Origin: Mesorhizobium sp. B2-1-1
Lineage (GTDB): Bacteria; Pseudomonadota; Alphaproteobacteria; Rhizobiales; Rhizobiaceae
Direction: 5' to 3'
Assembly (NCBI RefSeq): GCF_006442975.2
Contig: NZ_CP083954.1
Span: 3,169,501 to 3,233,500 of the forward strand
Length of the DNA: 64,000 nucleotides
Made by a program: the position numbers and the translations under genes. The notes under the pieces are model-generated. The model made no database searches and was not told the DNA's origin. It saw nothing but the letters and a program-made list of their open reading frames with translations. Position 1 is the stretch's first letter. Each line of letters begins with the position of its first letter. Shown one piece after another: positions 1 to 8,588 of this stretch.

Positions 1-906
1 GCGGAGAATGCCGCCGACTTCCATTCGCTGCTCGGCATGTACCGGATCAAGTTCCTCTACGCCGAGATCCTGTCGACGCTGAGCGCGGCGATGTCGCCGG
101 TCGAAGCGATGCGGCTGGTGCAGGTGGCCTCGGTGCTGCTGTTCGGCGCGATCACGCTGCTCTGGCTGCGCTCGGAAAAGGCCTTGGCGCTGGCGCCGGT
201 GATCGGCGCGGTGTTGATCATGGCCGATTTCGGCGATGCGGCGCGCGCCTCGACGCCGGATCTGCTGACTTCGGCGCTGCTGCTCGGCGGGCTTTACGCC
301 TATGTCAGGGGCCGCGAGGCGGCGACGGCGATCCTGCTCTTCCTCGCCTTCATGGTGCGGCCGGACAATATTGTCTTTCTTGCCGTTTTCGCCGTTCTGC
401 TCATCGCCTTCCGGCAGCAGGCATGGGGTGCGCTGGTCGGTTTTGCGGCGTCCTTCGTCGCCTATTTCGCCATCTCGCACTGGGCGCATCATCCTGGCTG
501 GTGGCCGCATCTGTGGTTCTCCAGCGTCGAGCAGCACTACAATATGGACGGGTTCGAGCCGCCGTTCTCCGTCGTTGCCTATCTCAAGGCATTTGCCGCA
601 TCGCTGCTGCGCGCCGTCAACCTGAACAGCTGGGTCGGCGTCTCGGTGCTGGCGCTGGCCGGCTGGTACGCGGTCGGCCGTGCCGGCTTCCGGATCAACC
701 GACGCGCCGGCATTCTGTTCGCGGCGCTCGTGCTCGGCGCGCTGGCTAAATTCACCGTCTTCCCGATCCACGACACGCGCATCTATTTCCCGCATCTGGT
801 CCCGCCATTCCTGCTGCTGGCCGCCCCTTTCATGGCGCTGTGGGCGACGATCGCCCGCGGCCAGCACCGCGCCGCCTTGCATGCCATTCCCGGAGACACG
901 CCATGA
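1..906 (+). CDS. polytopic membrane protein, glycosyltransferase-like (5' partial)
   Basis: The reading frame is open from the first base, so the true start lies outside the window; an ATG at 37 is internal or an alternative start. The 301 visible residues are dominated by hydrophobic segments separated by short polar loops, for example the stretch around FMVRPDNIVFLAVFAVLL, giving roughly six to eight membrane spans. The motif around STPDLLTSALLL and the alternating long helices resemble GT-C type membrane glycosyltransferases that use lipid-linked sugars, but no catalytic Asp pair can be assigned in the visible part. The last four bases overlap the next gene (ATGA), so it is co-transcribed with an FkbM methyltransferase; together they suggest a cell-surface glycan locus. 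Function is an inference. Confidence 0.7.
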   Translation, partial: AENAADFHSLLGMYRIKFLYAEILSTLSAAMSPVEAMRLVQVASVLLFGAITLLWLRSEKALALAPVIGAVLIMADFGDAARASTPDLLTSALLLGGLYAYVRGREAATAILLFLAFMVRPDNIVFLAVFAVLLIAFRQQAWGALVGFAASFVAYFAISHWAHHPGWWPHLWFSSVEQHYNMDGFEPPFSVVAYLKAFAASLLRAVNLNSWVGVSVLALAGWYAVGRAGFRINRRAGILFAALVLGALAKFTVFPIHDTRIYFPHLVPPFLLLAAPFMALWATIARGQHRAALHAIPGDTP

Positions 907-1661
907 GTTCGCTATCCAGCCTGACGCGCATCGCGCTGTCGCTTGGCCTTCCGGCTGGTTTGCTCGACCGCGGTCCGTCGCTGCGCGGCACGAAATTCCT
1001 GGCCGGGGCGGCACTGAAAGCGCGCTTCGGCGGGACAAGGCGGCCTTTCCAGATGGTCAATGTCGGTGCCTGCGACGGCGCCCTGTTCGACGACGTCACG
1101 CCGTGGCTGCATCGCATACCGGGCGCCCGTGCCCTGCTGGTCGAGCCGATCCCCTATAACCAGAAGCGCCTGCGCGCCAATTATCCCGATACCAGCCGCT
1201 TCATCATCGAGCCGGTTGCCGTCACGAAAATAAGGGGGACGATCACCGTCCACACCTTCGATGCCGCCGCGCTTGAGGCCGGCACGCTGCCGATCGAGTT
1301 CATCGGCTGCTCCTCGGTTACCGACACCAACCTGATGTCGGGCAAGAATGCCTGGGGCGAGGATGACGTGAATTTCAACAAATTCGCGCCCTATCTCAGG
1401 GACATCGAAGTGCCGTCCGAGACCTTGCAGACATTGCTCGACCGCAACGGCATCAGCCATATCGACGCCTTCCTCGTCGATTGCGAGGGCGCAGACTGGA
1501 TGGTCTTCGAGCAACTCGATCTCCAACGCTACCGTCCGGGCATGATCAAGGTCGAGGTCGGCGCACTGCCCGCTCCGGAGATCGGCCAGGTCGTGGTCAA
1601 GCTCAAGACCGCCGGTTATCAGGTCGGTTTCCAGGCCGAGGACATCTGGGCCTTCGCCTGA
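903..1661 (+). CDS. FkbM family methyltransferase
   Basis: The 252-residue protein starts at the ATG at 903, which overlaps the stop of the upstream membrane protein and has GGAG about 8 bases before it. It has the class I SAM-binding layout of FkbM proteins: NVGACDGALFDDV as the glycine motif I region (about residues 45-57), an acidic LLVEPIP strand end that should hold the ribose hydroxyls of SAM, and the family signature FLVDCEGADWMVFEQ followed by IKVEVGALP near the C-terminus. FkbM enzymes O-methylate sugars or small metabolites; in surface polysaccharide loci they usually methylate a glycan. The acceptor cannot be read from the sequence. Pairing with a GT-C-like membrane protein supports a glycan acceptor. 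Confidence 0.85.
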   Translation: MSSLSSLTRIALSLGLPAGLLDRGPSLRGTKFLAGAALKARFGGTRRPFQMVNVGACDGALFDDVTPWLHRIPGARALLVEPIPYNQKRLRANYPDTSRFIIEPVAVTKIRGTITVHTFDAAALEAGTLPIEFIGCSSVTDTNLMSGKNAWGEDDVNFNKFAPYLRDIEVPSETLQTLLDRNGISHIDAFLVDCEGADWMVFEQLDLQRYRPGMIKVEVGALPAPEIGQVVVKLKTAGYQVGFQAEDIWAFA

Positions 1662-1690
1662 CCGCAGAGATTTTCCCTGATCCAAACTGG

Positions 1691-1716
1691 GTCGCGACGC
1701 ATTCGCGGCGTGTCGC
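1691..1716 (+). promoter_or_regulatory. GTCGC direct repeat, candidate activator site
   Basis: GTCGC occurs at 1691-1695 and again at 1712-1716, exactly 21 bp apart, on the coding strand and 94 bp before the ATG at 1811. The same arrangement occurs before three other units of the methyl-transfer pathway (19647-19672, 24846-24871, 41909-41934). Two helical turns between direct half-sites is typical of AraC-family activators; the GlxA-like regulator at 8589-9590 is the natural candidate. That assignment is an inference. Confidence 0.5.
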
Positions 1717-1810
1717 AAACAGGCGGTAGCGCGCTCATCGTCGTCTGCATATTGTGCGCCGATCAGACGGGCGCCGACGCCGCCCGCAACAGCACCTGGA
1801 GTCGCGGGCA

Positions 1811-4372
1811 ATGGCAGAGTTTCCGAACAAGGCGAAGGTCGTCATCATCGGCCTGGGTGGCATTGTCGGCGCGTCAATCGCCCATCACCTGATCGAACGC
1901 GGCTGGGACGACATTGTCGGTATCGACAAATCAGGCATCCCGACCGACATCGGCTCGACGGCGCACGCTTCCGACTTCTGCTACACCACCAGCCACGATT
2001 TCCTGTCCTGCTGGACGACACTCTACTCCATCGATTTCTACGAGAAGATGGGCCACTACGCACGCATCGGCGGCCTCGAAGTCGCGCGCGTCGGCGATGA
2101 CAGCCGCATGGACGAAATCAAGCGCAAGATCGCCTCGGCCAAGGCTTTTGGCACGCGCGCCCGGCTGATCGAACCGGCCGAGATCAAGGAGAAATTCCCG
2201 CTCATCGAAGAGGCAATGGTGCAGGGCGGCCTGTGGGATCCCGACGCCGGCCTGGTCATCCCGCGCTCGCAGACGGTCGCCGGCAAGCTCGTCGACCAGG
2301 CGGAAGCCTCGGGCAAGCTCAAATCCTTCGCCAACACGCCGGCCCGGTCGCTCGTCGTCAAGGACGGCCGCATCAGCGCCGTGGTGACCGACCGCGGCAC
2401 CATCGAGGCCGACTACGTCATCGTCTGCGCCGGCATCTGGGGCCGGCTGATCGCCGAGATGGTGGGCGAGGACCTGCCCGTCATGCCGATCGACCATCCG
2501 CTCACCTTCTTCGGGCCCTACAACGAGTTCGCCGGCACGGGCAAGGAGATCGGCTGGCCGCTGCTGCGCGACCAGGGCAATTCGGCCTATATGCGCGACA
2601 CCGGCGACCCCAAGACCGCCGAGGGCGGGCAGATCGAATGGGGTTATTACGAAGAGACCAATCCGCGCCTTTGCCATCCGCGCGACCTGCTCGAGAAGGA
2701 CCAGGCCCGGCTTTCGCCTTCGCAGCGCGATCTCGACATGGAGCAGATCCTGGCGCCGCTGGAGCGCGCCATGGAACTGACGCCGATCCTGGGCGAACTC
2801 GGCTACAACGAAAGCCATTCCTTCAACGGCCTGCTGCAGGTGACGGCGGATGGCGGCCCGTCGATGGGCGAGAGCCAGAAGGTGAGGGGGCTGTGGTATG
2901 CCGTTGCCATCTGGGTCAAGGACGGCCCGGGCATGGGCAAGCTCATCGCCGACTGGATGACGGACGGCCGCACCTCGATCGACCATCACGCCATCGACTA
3001 TGCGCGCTTCTATCCGCACCAGACCAAGGAGCAGTTCATTTGGGATCGCTGCACCGAGACGGCGATGAAGGTCTACAATCCCGCCGTGCACCCGCGCGAG
3101 CCCTTCTCCAAGGGCCGCAACATAAGGCGCTCGCCGTTCTGGGAGCGCGAGAAGGAACTCGGCGGCTATTTCATGGAGCTGGGCGGCTGGGAGCGCGCGC
3201 ACGGCTATGCCGCCAACGAGCACCTTCTGGAGAAATACGCCAACCGGGTGCCGGTGCGCGAGAACGAATGGGACAATCGCCATTTCTGGCGCGTGTCCAA
3301 TGCCGAGCATCTGGCGATGAGCGAAGACTGCGGCATCGTCAACCTGTCGCACTTCTCGATGTACGACATCGAGGGACCCGACCACGTCGCGCTGCTGGAG
3401 TGGCTGTGCGCGGCCAAGATCGGCGGCGACAACAATATCGGCAAGGGCATCTACACCCACTTCCTCGACGAGGAAGGCATGGTGCGCGCCGACTTCACGG
3501 TCATCCGCATGGCCGACCGCTGCCGTTTGATCGATGGCGCGGACGCCGGCCCGCGCGACTTCCAGTACATGCGCCGCACCGCGCAGGATAAAGGTTTCGA
3601 TGTCACCATCACCGATGTGACGGAAAAATACGTCACCATCGGCATCTGGGGCCCGAACGCGCGAGCAACCCTGCAAAAGGTGGTCGAGAATCCCGAGGGC
3701 CTTGCGCTGGAGAATTTCCCGTTCGCCGCGATCAAGCCGATCCGGATCGCCGGCAAGGACGTCACCGCCTTCCGCATCTCCTATGTCGGCGAACAGGGAT
3801 GGGAACTGCACATGCGCTACGAGGACGGCCTGGCCGTCTGGGATGCGCTGCGCTCGACCGGCGTCATGCCGTTCGGCGTCGAGACCTATGCCAATACGCG
3901 GCGCATGGAAAAGAGCCTGCGTTTGCAGAATGCCGATCTGCTCACCGAGTACAACCTGCTCGAGGCCGATCTTGCCCGCCCGAAAGTCAAGGAGAACGAC
4001 TTCTGCGGCAAGGCCAAGCACCTGGAATACCGCGCCCGCGAGCACCAGCCGGCGATGCTGTGCACGCTGGTGATGACCGAAAACACCGATTCCAAGGGTG
4101 TGGCGCGTTATCCGGTGGGCACGATGCCGGTGCTGGACCCCGAGACCGGCGAGACGCTGGTCGACGAACTCGGCCGCCGTTCCTTCACCACGTCGGTCGC
4201 TTACGGCCCGACCATCGGCAAGAACATCGCGCTCGCCTATCTGCCATGGGCCTATGCCCAAGAGGGCCGCAAGCTGAAGGTGGAGTATTTCGGCGAGACC
4301 TATCCGGTCGAGGTCGCCGGGGTCGGCTACAAGCCGCTCTACGATCCGGAGAATTTGAAGCCGAGAAGCTAG
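1811..4372 (+). CDS. FAD-dependent oxidoreductase with GcvT domain (dimethylglycine/sarcosine dehydrogenase-like)
   Basis: This 853-residue protein has the two-part layout of dimethylglycine and sarcosine dehydrogenases. The N-terminal DAO/FAD half (about residues 1-400) begins with the Rossmann motif VVIIGLGGIVGAS and has SSTAH-like residues near position 55 where related enzymes attach FAD. An FAO linker domain follows, and the C-terminal half is an aminomethyltransferase (GcvT) domain that binds THF, with the segment SYVGEQGWELHMRYEDG typical of GcvT. The family oxidises an N-methyl group and captures the formaldehyde as 5,10-methylene-THF. The ATG at 1811 is preceded by GGAG at 1798-1801. 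It stands alone between a GTCGC repeat and a terminator at 4409-4446. It is a divergent paralogue of 37033-39615; which of the two acts on dimethylglycine and which on sarcosine is not known. Confidence 0.85.
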   Translation: MAEFPNKAKVVIIGLGGIVGASIAHHLIERGWDDIVGIDKSGIPTDIGSTAHASDFCYTTSHDFLSCWTTLYSIDFYEKMGHYARIGGLEVARVGDDSRMDEIKRKIASAKAFGTRARLIEPAEIKEKFPLIEEAMVQGGLWDPDAGLVIPRSQTVAGKLVDQAEASGKLKSFANTPARSLVVKDGRISAVVTDRGTIEADYVIVCAGIWGRLIAEMVGEDLPVMPIDHPLTFFGPYNEFAGTGKEIGWPLLRDQGNSAYMRDTGDPKTAEGGQIEWGYYEETNPRLCHPRDLLEKDQARLSPSQRDLDMEQILAPLERAMELTPILGELGYNESHSFNGLLQVTADGGPSMGESQKVRGLWYAVAIWVKDGPGMGKLIADWMTDGRTSIDHHAIDYARFYPHQTKEQFIWDRCTETAMKVYNPAVHPREPFSKGRNIRRSPFWEREKELGGYFMELGGWERAHGYAANEHLLEKYANRVPVRENEWDNRHFWRVSNAEHLAMSEDCGIVNLSHFSMYDIEGPDHVALLEWLCAAKIGGDNNIGKGIYTHFLDEEGMVRADFTVIRMADRCRLIDGADAGPRDFQYMRRTAQDKGFDVTITDVTEKYVTIGIWGPNARATLQKVVENPEGLALENFPFAAIKPIRIAGKDVTAFRISYVGEQGWELHMRYEDGLAVWDALRSTGVMPFGVETYANTRRMEKSLRLQNADLLTEYNLLEADLARPKVKENDFCGKAKHLEYRAREHQPAMLCTLVMTENTDSKGVARYPVGTMPVLDPETGETLVDELGRRSFTTSVAYGPTIGKNIALAYLPWAYAQEGRKLKVEYFGETYPVEVAGVGYKPLYDPENLKPRS

Positions 4373-4408
4373 GCAACCTCCCAGCAGGGCTCGTGAGCAA
4401 ATTTTGAT

Positions 4409-4446
4409 AAGCCCGGCGGCTATGGTGGGGCTTTTCTCTTTTTCGG
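4409..4446 (+). terminator. intrinsic terminator after the FAD/GcvT gene
   Basis: AAGCCC (4409-4414) pairs with GGGCTT (4428-4433) across a 13-base loop, followed by a T-rich tract reaching about 4446. It lies 37 bp after the stop at 4372 and before the start at 4473, so it should separate the dehydrogenase from the DUF1194 gene. Confidence 0.6.
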
Positions 4447-4472
4447 CTGGCGATTCTGGCTTACCCTGCGGC

Positions 4473-5318
4473 ATGTCTGCTTTTGCTCGCGCAAGACATC
4501 TGCTTTCAGGCGCCGCCGCCCTGGCGCTGATGCTGTGGCTGGCCCCGGTGTCGCTCGCGGACGAACCCGTCGACGTCGAACTGGTGCTGGCGGTCGACGT
4601 CTCGCTGTCCATGTCGGCGGACGAGCTCGAGATCCAGCGTCGCGGCTACGCTGCTGCATTGACGCACGATCATGTGCTGCAAGCCATCGCCGCCGGCACT
4701 TACGGCAGGATCGCCGTTACTTATGTCGAATGGGCTGGCACCAACTCGCAGCACGTCATCGTGCCGTGGACGGTGATCTCCACTCGCGCCGACGCCGAGC
4801 AGGTGGTGGCGCGGCTGTCCGCCCAGCCTCCCAACAGCGCGCGGCGCACGTCTATCTCCGGCGCGCTGGAATTCGGCGCGGACCTTTTCGCCGAAAGTGG
4901 CTTTCAAGGGACGAAGCGGGTCATCGATATTTCCGGCGACGGCCCCAACAACCAGGGCGCGCCGGTCGATATCATCCGCGACGAGGTGGTCAAGCAAGGC
5001 ATCGTCATAAACGGCTTGCCGCTGATGACCCGCGGCGGCTTCACCAGCGCCTACGATGTCAACGATCTCGACCGCTATTACAGCGACTGCGTCATTGGCG
5101 GTCCCGGAGCCTTCATGGTTCCGGTCAACGACTGGACGCAGTTTCCCGAAGCTATCCGCCGCAAGCTTGTGCTTGAACTCGCCGGCCCGGCCTCGCCGCG
5201 GCCGGTTGACCAGGCCGATCGTCCGCCGGTGGTGCTGGCGCAGGCCGAACAGGCCAGCGATTGCCTGGTCGGCGAAAAGATGTGGCGCAACCGCAATTGG
5301 ATGCTCGATAGCCGCTGA
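4473..5318 (+). CDS. DUF1194 family exported protein with VWA-like fold
   Basis: The protein (281 residues from the ATG at 4473) begins with a basic N-region and a hydrophobic core ending in SLADEP, a typical Sec signal peptide, so it is probably periplasmic. Directly after it comes VELVLAVDVSLSMSADE, with DVSLS matching the metal-ion-dependent adhesion site (DxSxS) of von Willebrand A domains; the later RVIDISGDGPNNQG gives the second acidic strand. This matches DUF1194 proteins, which are common in rhizobia and of unknown role. An upstream in-frame start near 4404 would put the signal peptide deep inside the protein, so I prefer 4473. No clear partner gene is nearby; the preceding gene is separated by a terminator. 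Confidence 0.8.
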   Translation: MSAFARARHLLSGAAALALMLWLAPVSLADEPVDVELVLAVDVSLSMSADELEIQRRGYAAALTHDHVLQAIAAGTYGRIAVTYVEWAGTNSQHVIVPWTVISTRADAEQVVARLSAQPPNSARRTSISGALEFGADLFAESGFQGTKRVIDISGDGPNNQGAPVDIIRDEVVKQGIVINGLPLMTRGGFTSAYDVNDLDRYYSDCVIGGPGAFMVPVNDWTQFPEAIRRKLVLELAGPASPRPVDQADRPPVVLAQAEQASDCLVGEKMWRNRNWMLDSR

Positions 5319-5528
5319 GAAATTCCAGAAAAAGCGCATAGCGCCTTCCCGGTACGCGCGTAACGCTTTCCCTTTGGAATTGATTGAAAAAAATAGTCAA
5401 AGCGGTTCGGCGTTTCCGTGAAATGCCGAACTGTTCCAGGCTTGCCAGTCCGGCAGAAGCAGTGGCAAACTGGCCTTGCCGCGCCATCCGGCGGGCGGGG
5501 TGACGCGGTCAAACCGAGGAAACACCAG

Positions 5529-5873
5529 ATGAGACGTCTAGCTATCCTGACTGCGGTCGCGTCCATGCTTTACGCCGACGGCGCCAGCGCCCAATACGAC
5601 GATCAGGCCGCCTGCATCATGTTCGAAAATGGCAATTTTCGCGGACGGTCGATCGCGCTCGGGGCCGACGATTCGGTCAATTTTCGCGGCCGCGAGTTCT
5701 GGAACGACCGCGTGTCGTCGGTGATCGTTCGCCGAGGCTGCACTCTCGTTGCCTATGAGGATTCGCGCAGGGGAGGCCGATCGATCGAGATCAGGCGCAG
5801 GGTCCGCGATTTCGGCGGTAGCGACTGGAACGACCGAATCTCGTCCGCGGAGTGCTACTGCGACCAGTATTGA
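5529..5873 (+). CDS. exported beta/gamma-crystallin-like small protein
   Basis: A 114-residue protein with an N-terminal signal peptide (cleavage probably after ASAQ) and two Greek-key-like repeats. The segments around CIMFENGNFRGRSIAL and TLVAYEDSRRGGRSIEI have the aromatic-x5-G plus later S/W pattern of beta/gamma-crystallins, and each is followed by FWNDRVSS or DWNDRISS. Four cysteines (two in the last eight residues) suggest disulfides in the periplasm. Peptidase inhibitor I36 proteins share this fold. The start at 5529 has GAGG at 5516-5519; further upstream in-frame starts lack a signal peptide. Function unknown; calcium binding or wall-associated inhibition are possibilities from the fold. 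Confidence 0.7.
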   Translation: MRRLAILTAVASMLYADGASAQYDDQAACIMFENGNFRGRSIALGADDSVNFRGREFWNDRVSSVIVRRGCTLVAYEDSRRGGRSIEIRRRVRDFGGSDWNDRISSAECYCDQY

Positions 5874-5888
5874 CGACAAGGTCCTCGG

Positions 5889-5912
5889 CCTTGCCGTTTT
5901 GTGGCGGCAAGG
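5889..5912 (+). terminator. stem-loop after the crystallin-like gene
   Basis: CCTTGCCG (5889-5896) and CGGCAAGG (5905-5912) form a perfect 8-bp stem with an 8-base loop 15 bp after the stop at 5873. No T-run follows, so it may be a transcript end stabiliser rather than a true intrinsic terminator. Confidence 0.4.
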
Positions 5913-5956
5913 CGAACCTTCGTCGCCGACGATGTGGGCAAACACGGCCCTGTTCA

Positions 5957-5985
5957 TTGACAGCCGGGCGGCGTCCGTGAACATT
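5957..5985 (+). promoter_or_regulatory. candidate sigma-70-type promoter for the ABC transporter
   Basis: TTGACA at 5957-5962 is followed after 17 bases by AACATT at 5980-5985, close to the housekeeping promoter pattern of rhizobia. It lies 28 bp before the ATG at 6014, which has AAGGGGAA as ribosome site. Confidence 0.4.
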
Positions 5986-6013
5986 CCCCCAGAGAAAACA
6001 AAGGGGAACTGAC

Positions 6014-6958
6014 ATGAACAGGACCATTATCCTTACGCTGGCGCTTGCCGCCGGCTTGTCCGCGCCGGCGACGGCCGCCACATCGGTCACTATCGGGATC
6101 AGCGGCTGGACCGGCTTCGCGCCGCTGACGCTCGCCAAACAGGCGGGACTCTTCGAGAAGCACGGCCTCGACGTGACCTTGAAGAAAGTGCCGCAGGCCA
6201 GCCGGCCGCTCGCCATCGCCAGCGGCGACCTGCAATGCGCCGCCACCACGGTCGAGACGTGGCAGGTGTGGAACGCCAGCGGCGTGACCACCAAGCAGAT
6301 CTTCCAGCTCGACAAATCCTACGGCGCCGACGGCATCGTGGTGCGCAACGACATCAAGGCCGTCGCCGACCTCAAGGGCAAGACTGTCGCGTCCTCGGCG
6401 CCGGGCACCTCGCCCTATTTCCTGCTGGCCTGGGTGCTGAACAAGAACGGCATGTCGACAAAGGATGTCACGGTCGTCAATCTCGAGCCGGACGCGGCGG
6501 CGCAGGCCTTCCTTGCCGGCCAGAACGACGCGGCCGTCACCTATGAGCCGTTCATCTCGGCGGTGCGCGACAAGGCCGACCAGGGCCACATATTGGCGAC
6601 CACGCTCGACTACCCGATGGTGCTCGACACGGTCGGCTGCACGCCCGAATTCCTCAAAGCCAATCCGGACGCCGCCAAGGCGCTTGCCGACAGCTATTTC
6701 GACGCGCTCGACCTGATCAAGAAGGACCCGCAGAAATCCTACGGCATCATGGGCGCGGACGTGAAACAGTCGGCCAAGGAGTTCGAGGATTCGGCGAAGT
6801 ACCTGAAATGGGCCGACCGGGCGGAGAACAAGCAGTTCTTCACCAAGGAGTTCCAGGATTTCTCCAAGACCGCCGGCGAGCTTCTGCTGCAGATGGGGCT
6901 GATCAAGGAAGCGCCTGATGTCTCCACGCTGGCCGATACCAGCGCCGTGGCGAACTGA
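6014..6958 (+). CDS. ABC transporter substrate-binding protein, SsuA/TauA/NMT1-like
   Basis: A 314-residue periplasmic binding protein with a clear Sec signal peptide (hydrophobic core to about residue 20, cleavage near TAA/ATS). The mature part starts VTIGISGWTGFAPLTLAKQAGLFEKHGLDV, the standard opening of the NMT1/SsuA/TauA family, and contains the later DLKGKTVASSAPGTSPYF segment that lines the ligand pocket. Family ligands are sulfonates, taurine, nitrate or pyrimidine-like molecules. It is the first gene of a three-gene transporter operon (6014-8579) placed between an N-methylglycine dehydrogenase and a GlxA-type regulator. This could point to a methylated nitrogen or sulfonate ligand, but the ligand cannot be read from the sequence. 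Confidence 0.85.
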   Translation: MNRTIILTLALAAGLSAPATAATSVTIGISGWTGFAPLTLAKQAGLFEKHGLDVTLKKVPQASRPLAIASGDLQCAATTVETWQVWNASGVTTKQIFQLDKSYGADGIVVRNDIKAVADLKGKTVASSAPGTSPYFLLAWVLNKNGMSTKDVTVVNLEPDAAAQAFLAGQNDAAVTYEPFISAVRDKADQGHILATTLDYPMVLDTVGCTPEFLKANPDAAKALADSYFDALDLIKKDPQKSYGIMGADVKQSAKEFEDSAKYLKWADRAENKQFFTKEFQDFSKTAGELLLQMGLIKEAPDVSTLADTSAVAN

Positions 6959-7020
6959 GCGGCCGCTGTCTCGCGGCGGCGCCCCGCGCCGCCGTTTCGC
7001 TTTCACAAGGACCGTTGTAA

Positions 7021-7797
7021 ATGCCGCGCCCCCTGCATCCGATCTCGCCGGGCACGCGAACCGTGCTCGGCATTTCCTTCTTCGTGCTGTTCGTCGTTTT
7101 CTGGGCGTGGATCACGCTTGGCGGCCACGTCAACCGCATCTTTCTCGCCGATCCGCTGTCGATGCTGCGGGATGGCTGGCGGCTGCTGGTCGAGGACCGG
7201 TTCTGGCTCGACATACTGATCACCATCTGGCGCGTCTTCGGCGGCTTCGTGCTGGCATCGGCCGTCGCCGTGCCGCTGGGCATAGCGATGGGCGCGTGGA
7301 AACCTGTCGAGGCGTTCCTGGAGCCGTTCGTCTCCTTCGCCCGCTACCTGCCGGCCTCGGCCTTCATTCCGCTGCTTATCCTTTGGGCCGGCATAGGCGA
7401 ACTGGAGAAGCTGCTGGTCATCTTCGTCGGCTCCGTGTTCCAGATCATCCTGATCATCGCAGTAAAGGTCGGCTCCACGCGTCGCGATCTCGTCGAGGCG
7501 GCCTACACGCTCGGCTCCACGGACAACGGCATCGTCAAGCGTGTGATCATGCCCGCCAATGCGCCCGAGATCGCCGAGACGCTGCGGCTGGTGCTCGGCT
7601 GGGCTTGGACCTATGTCATCGTCGCTGAACTGATCGGCTCGTCGTCGGGCATCGGCTACATGATCATCAACAGCCAGTCGCGACTGGCAACCGGCCAGAT
7701 CATCTTCGGCATCATCGTCATCGGGCTGATCGGGCTGTTGTCCGATCTTGCCTTCAAGGCGCTTAATCGCTGGCTCTTCCCATGGAGCCTGGCATGA
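7021..7797 (+). CDS. ABC transporter permease, SsuC/TauC-like
   Basis: A 258-residue polytopic inner-membrane protein with about six membrane helices. The cytoplasmic coupling loop EAAYTLGSTDNGIVKRVIMP is the EAA motif that contacts the ATPase, in the form usual for nitrate/sulfonate/taurine permeases. The start at 7021 has AAGGA at 7007-7011. The stop overlaps the ATPase start (ATGA at 7794), so the two subunits are translationally coupled and should be made in equal amounts. Confidence 0.9.
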   Translation: MPRPLHPISPGTRTVLGISFFVLFVVFWAWITLGGHVNRIFLADPLSMLRDGWRLLVEDRFWLDILITIWRVFGGFVLASAVAVPLGIAMGAWKPVEAFLEPFVSFARYLPASAFIPLLILWAGIGELEKLLVIFVGSVFQIILIIAVKVGSTRRDLVEAAYTLGSTDNGIVKRVIMPANAPEIAETLRLVLGWAWTYVIVAELIGSSSGIGYMIINSQSRLATGQIIFGIIVIGLIGLLSDLAFKALNRWLFPWSLA

Positions 7798-8579
7798 GCA
7801 AGCTTCTCATCGAGGGCGTCTCGCGCACGTTCGCCGGCGTGCGCGGCGGCTCACCGGTCCAGGCGCTGATGCCTGTCGACCTGGCGGTCGCGGCCAATGA
7901 TTTCATCACCATCCTGGGGCCTTCGGGATGCGGGAAGTCGACGCTCTTGCGCATCGTCGCCGGGCTGGAGGCGCCGAGCGAAGGGCGCGTGCTGCTCGAC
8001 GGCAAAGCGGTGACCCGGCCGGGGCCGGATCGCGGCATGGTCTTCCAGTCCTACACGCTGTTCCCATGGCTGACGGTCGCCGAAAACATCGCCTTCGGCC
8101 TGCGCGAACGCGGCATGGCCGAGCGGGAGAGGGGCGAAATCGTCGCCTCCTATATCGACCTCGTCGGGCTGGAGGGCTTCGAGAACCACTGGCCGAAGCA
8201 ACTTTCCGGCGGCATGCAGCAGCGCACGGCGATCGCCAGGGCGTTGGCCAACGACCCCGCGATTCTTTTGCTGGACGAGCCGTTCGGCGCGCTCGACAAC
8301 CAGACGCGCGGGCTGATGCAGGAACTGCTGCTCGGCATCTGGGAACGGCGCAAGAAAACGGTTCTGTTCGTCACCCACGACATCGAGGAGGCGATCTTCA
8401 TGGCGTCGCGCGTGGTGGTGATGACGGCCAGGCCCGGCCGGATCAAGTCGGACGTCGCCATCGACCTGCCGCACCCGCGCCACTACACGCTGAAGACCAG
8501 TCCGGAATTCTCCGTGTTGAAGGCGCGGCTGACCGAGGACATCCGCGTCGAGGCGATGCGGTCGGCAGAGGTGCTCTGA
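7794..8579 (+). CDS. ABC transporter ATP-binding protein, SsuB/TauB-like
   Basis: The 261-residue ATPase carries a Walker A motif (GPSGCGKST, near residue 43), a Q-loop (FQSYTLFPW), the ABC signature LSGGMQQR, Walker B (ILLLDEPFGALD) and the switch histidine in FVTHDIEEA. The start at 7794 overlaps the permease stop; an earlier in-frame ATG at 7782 is possible but lies deeper inside the permease gene. It energises uptake of whatever the binding protein at 6014 captures. Its stop is only 9 bp from the convergent end of the GlxA-type regulator. Confidence 0.9.
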   Translation: MSKLLIEGVSRTFAGVRGGSPVQALMPVDLAVAANDFITILGPSGCGKSTLLRIVAGLEAPSEGRVLLDGKAVTRPGPDRGMVFQSYTLFPWLTVAENIAFGLRERGMAERERGEIVASYIDLVGLEGFENHWPKQLSGGMQQRTAIARALANDPAILLLDEPFGALDNQTRGLMQELLLGIWERRKKTVLFVTHDIEEAIFMASRVVVMTARPGRIKSDVAIDLPHPRHYTLKTSPEFSVLKARLTEDIRVEAMRSAEVL

Positions 8580-8588
8580 GGCGCGCCT

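Noticed and set aside
1931..4612. Long open frame on the minus strand opposite the first FAD/GcvT gene
   Set aside because: It is the mirror of a G/C-ending codon gene; its translation is low-complexity and lacks any domain, and the plus-strand gene has full family motifs and a ribosome site.
5901..5926. GTGGC/GTCGC pair 21 bp apart, 87 bp before the ABC transporter
   Set aside because: One of the five core bases differs and the site overlaps the 5889-5912 hairpin; too weak to add to the repeat set without more data.
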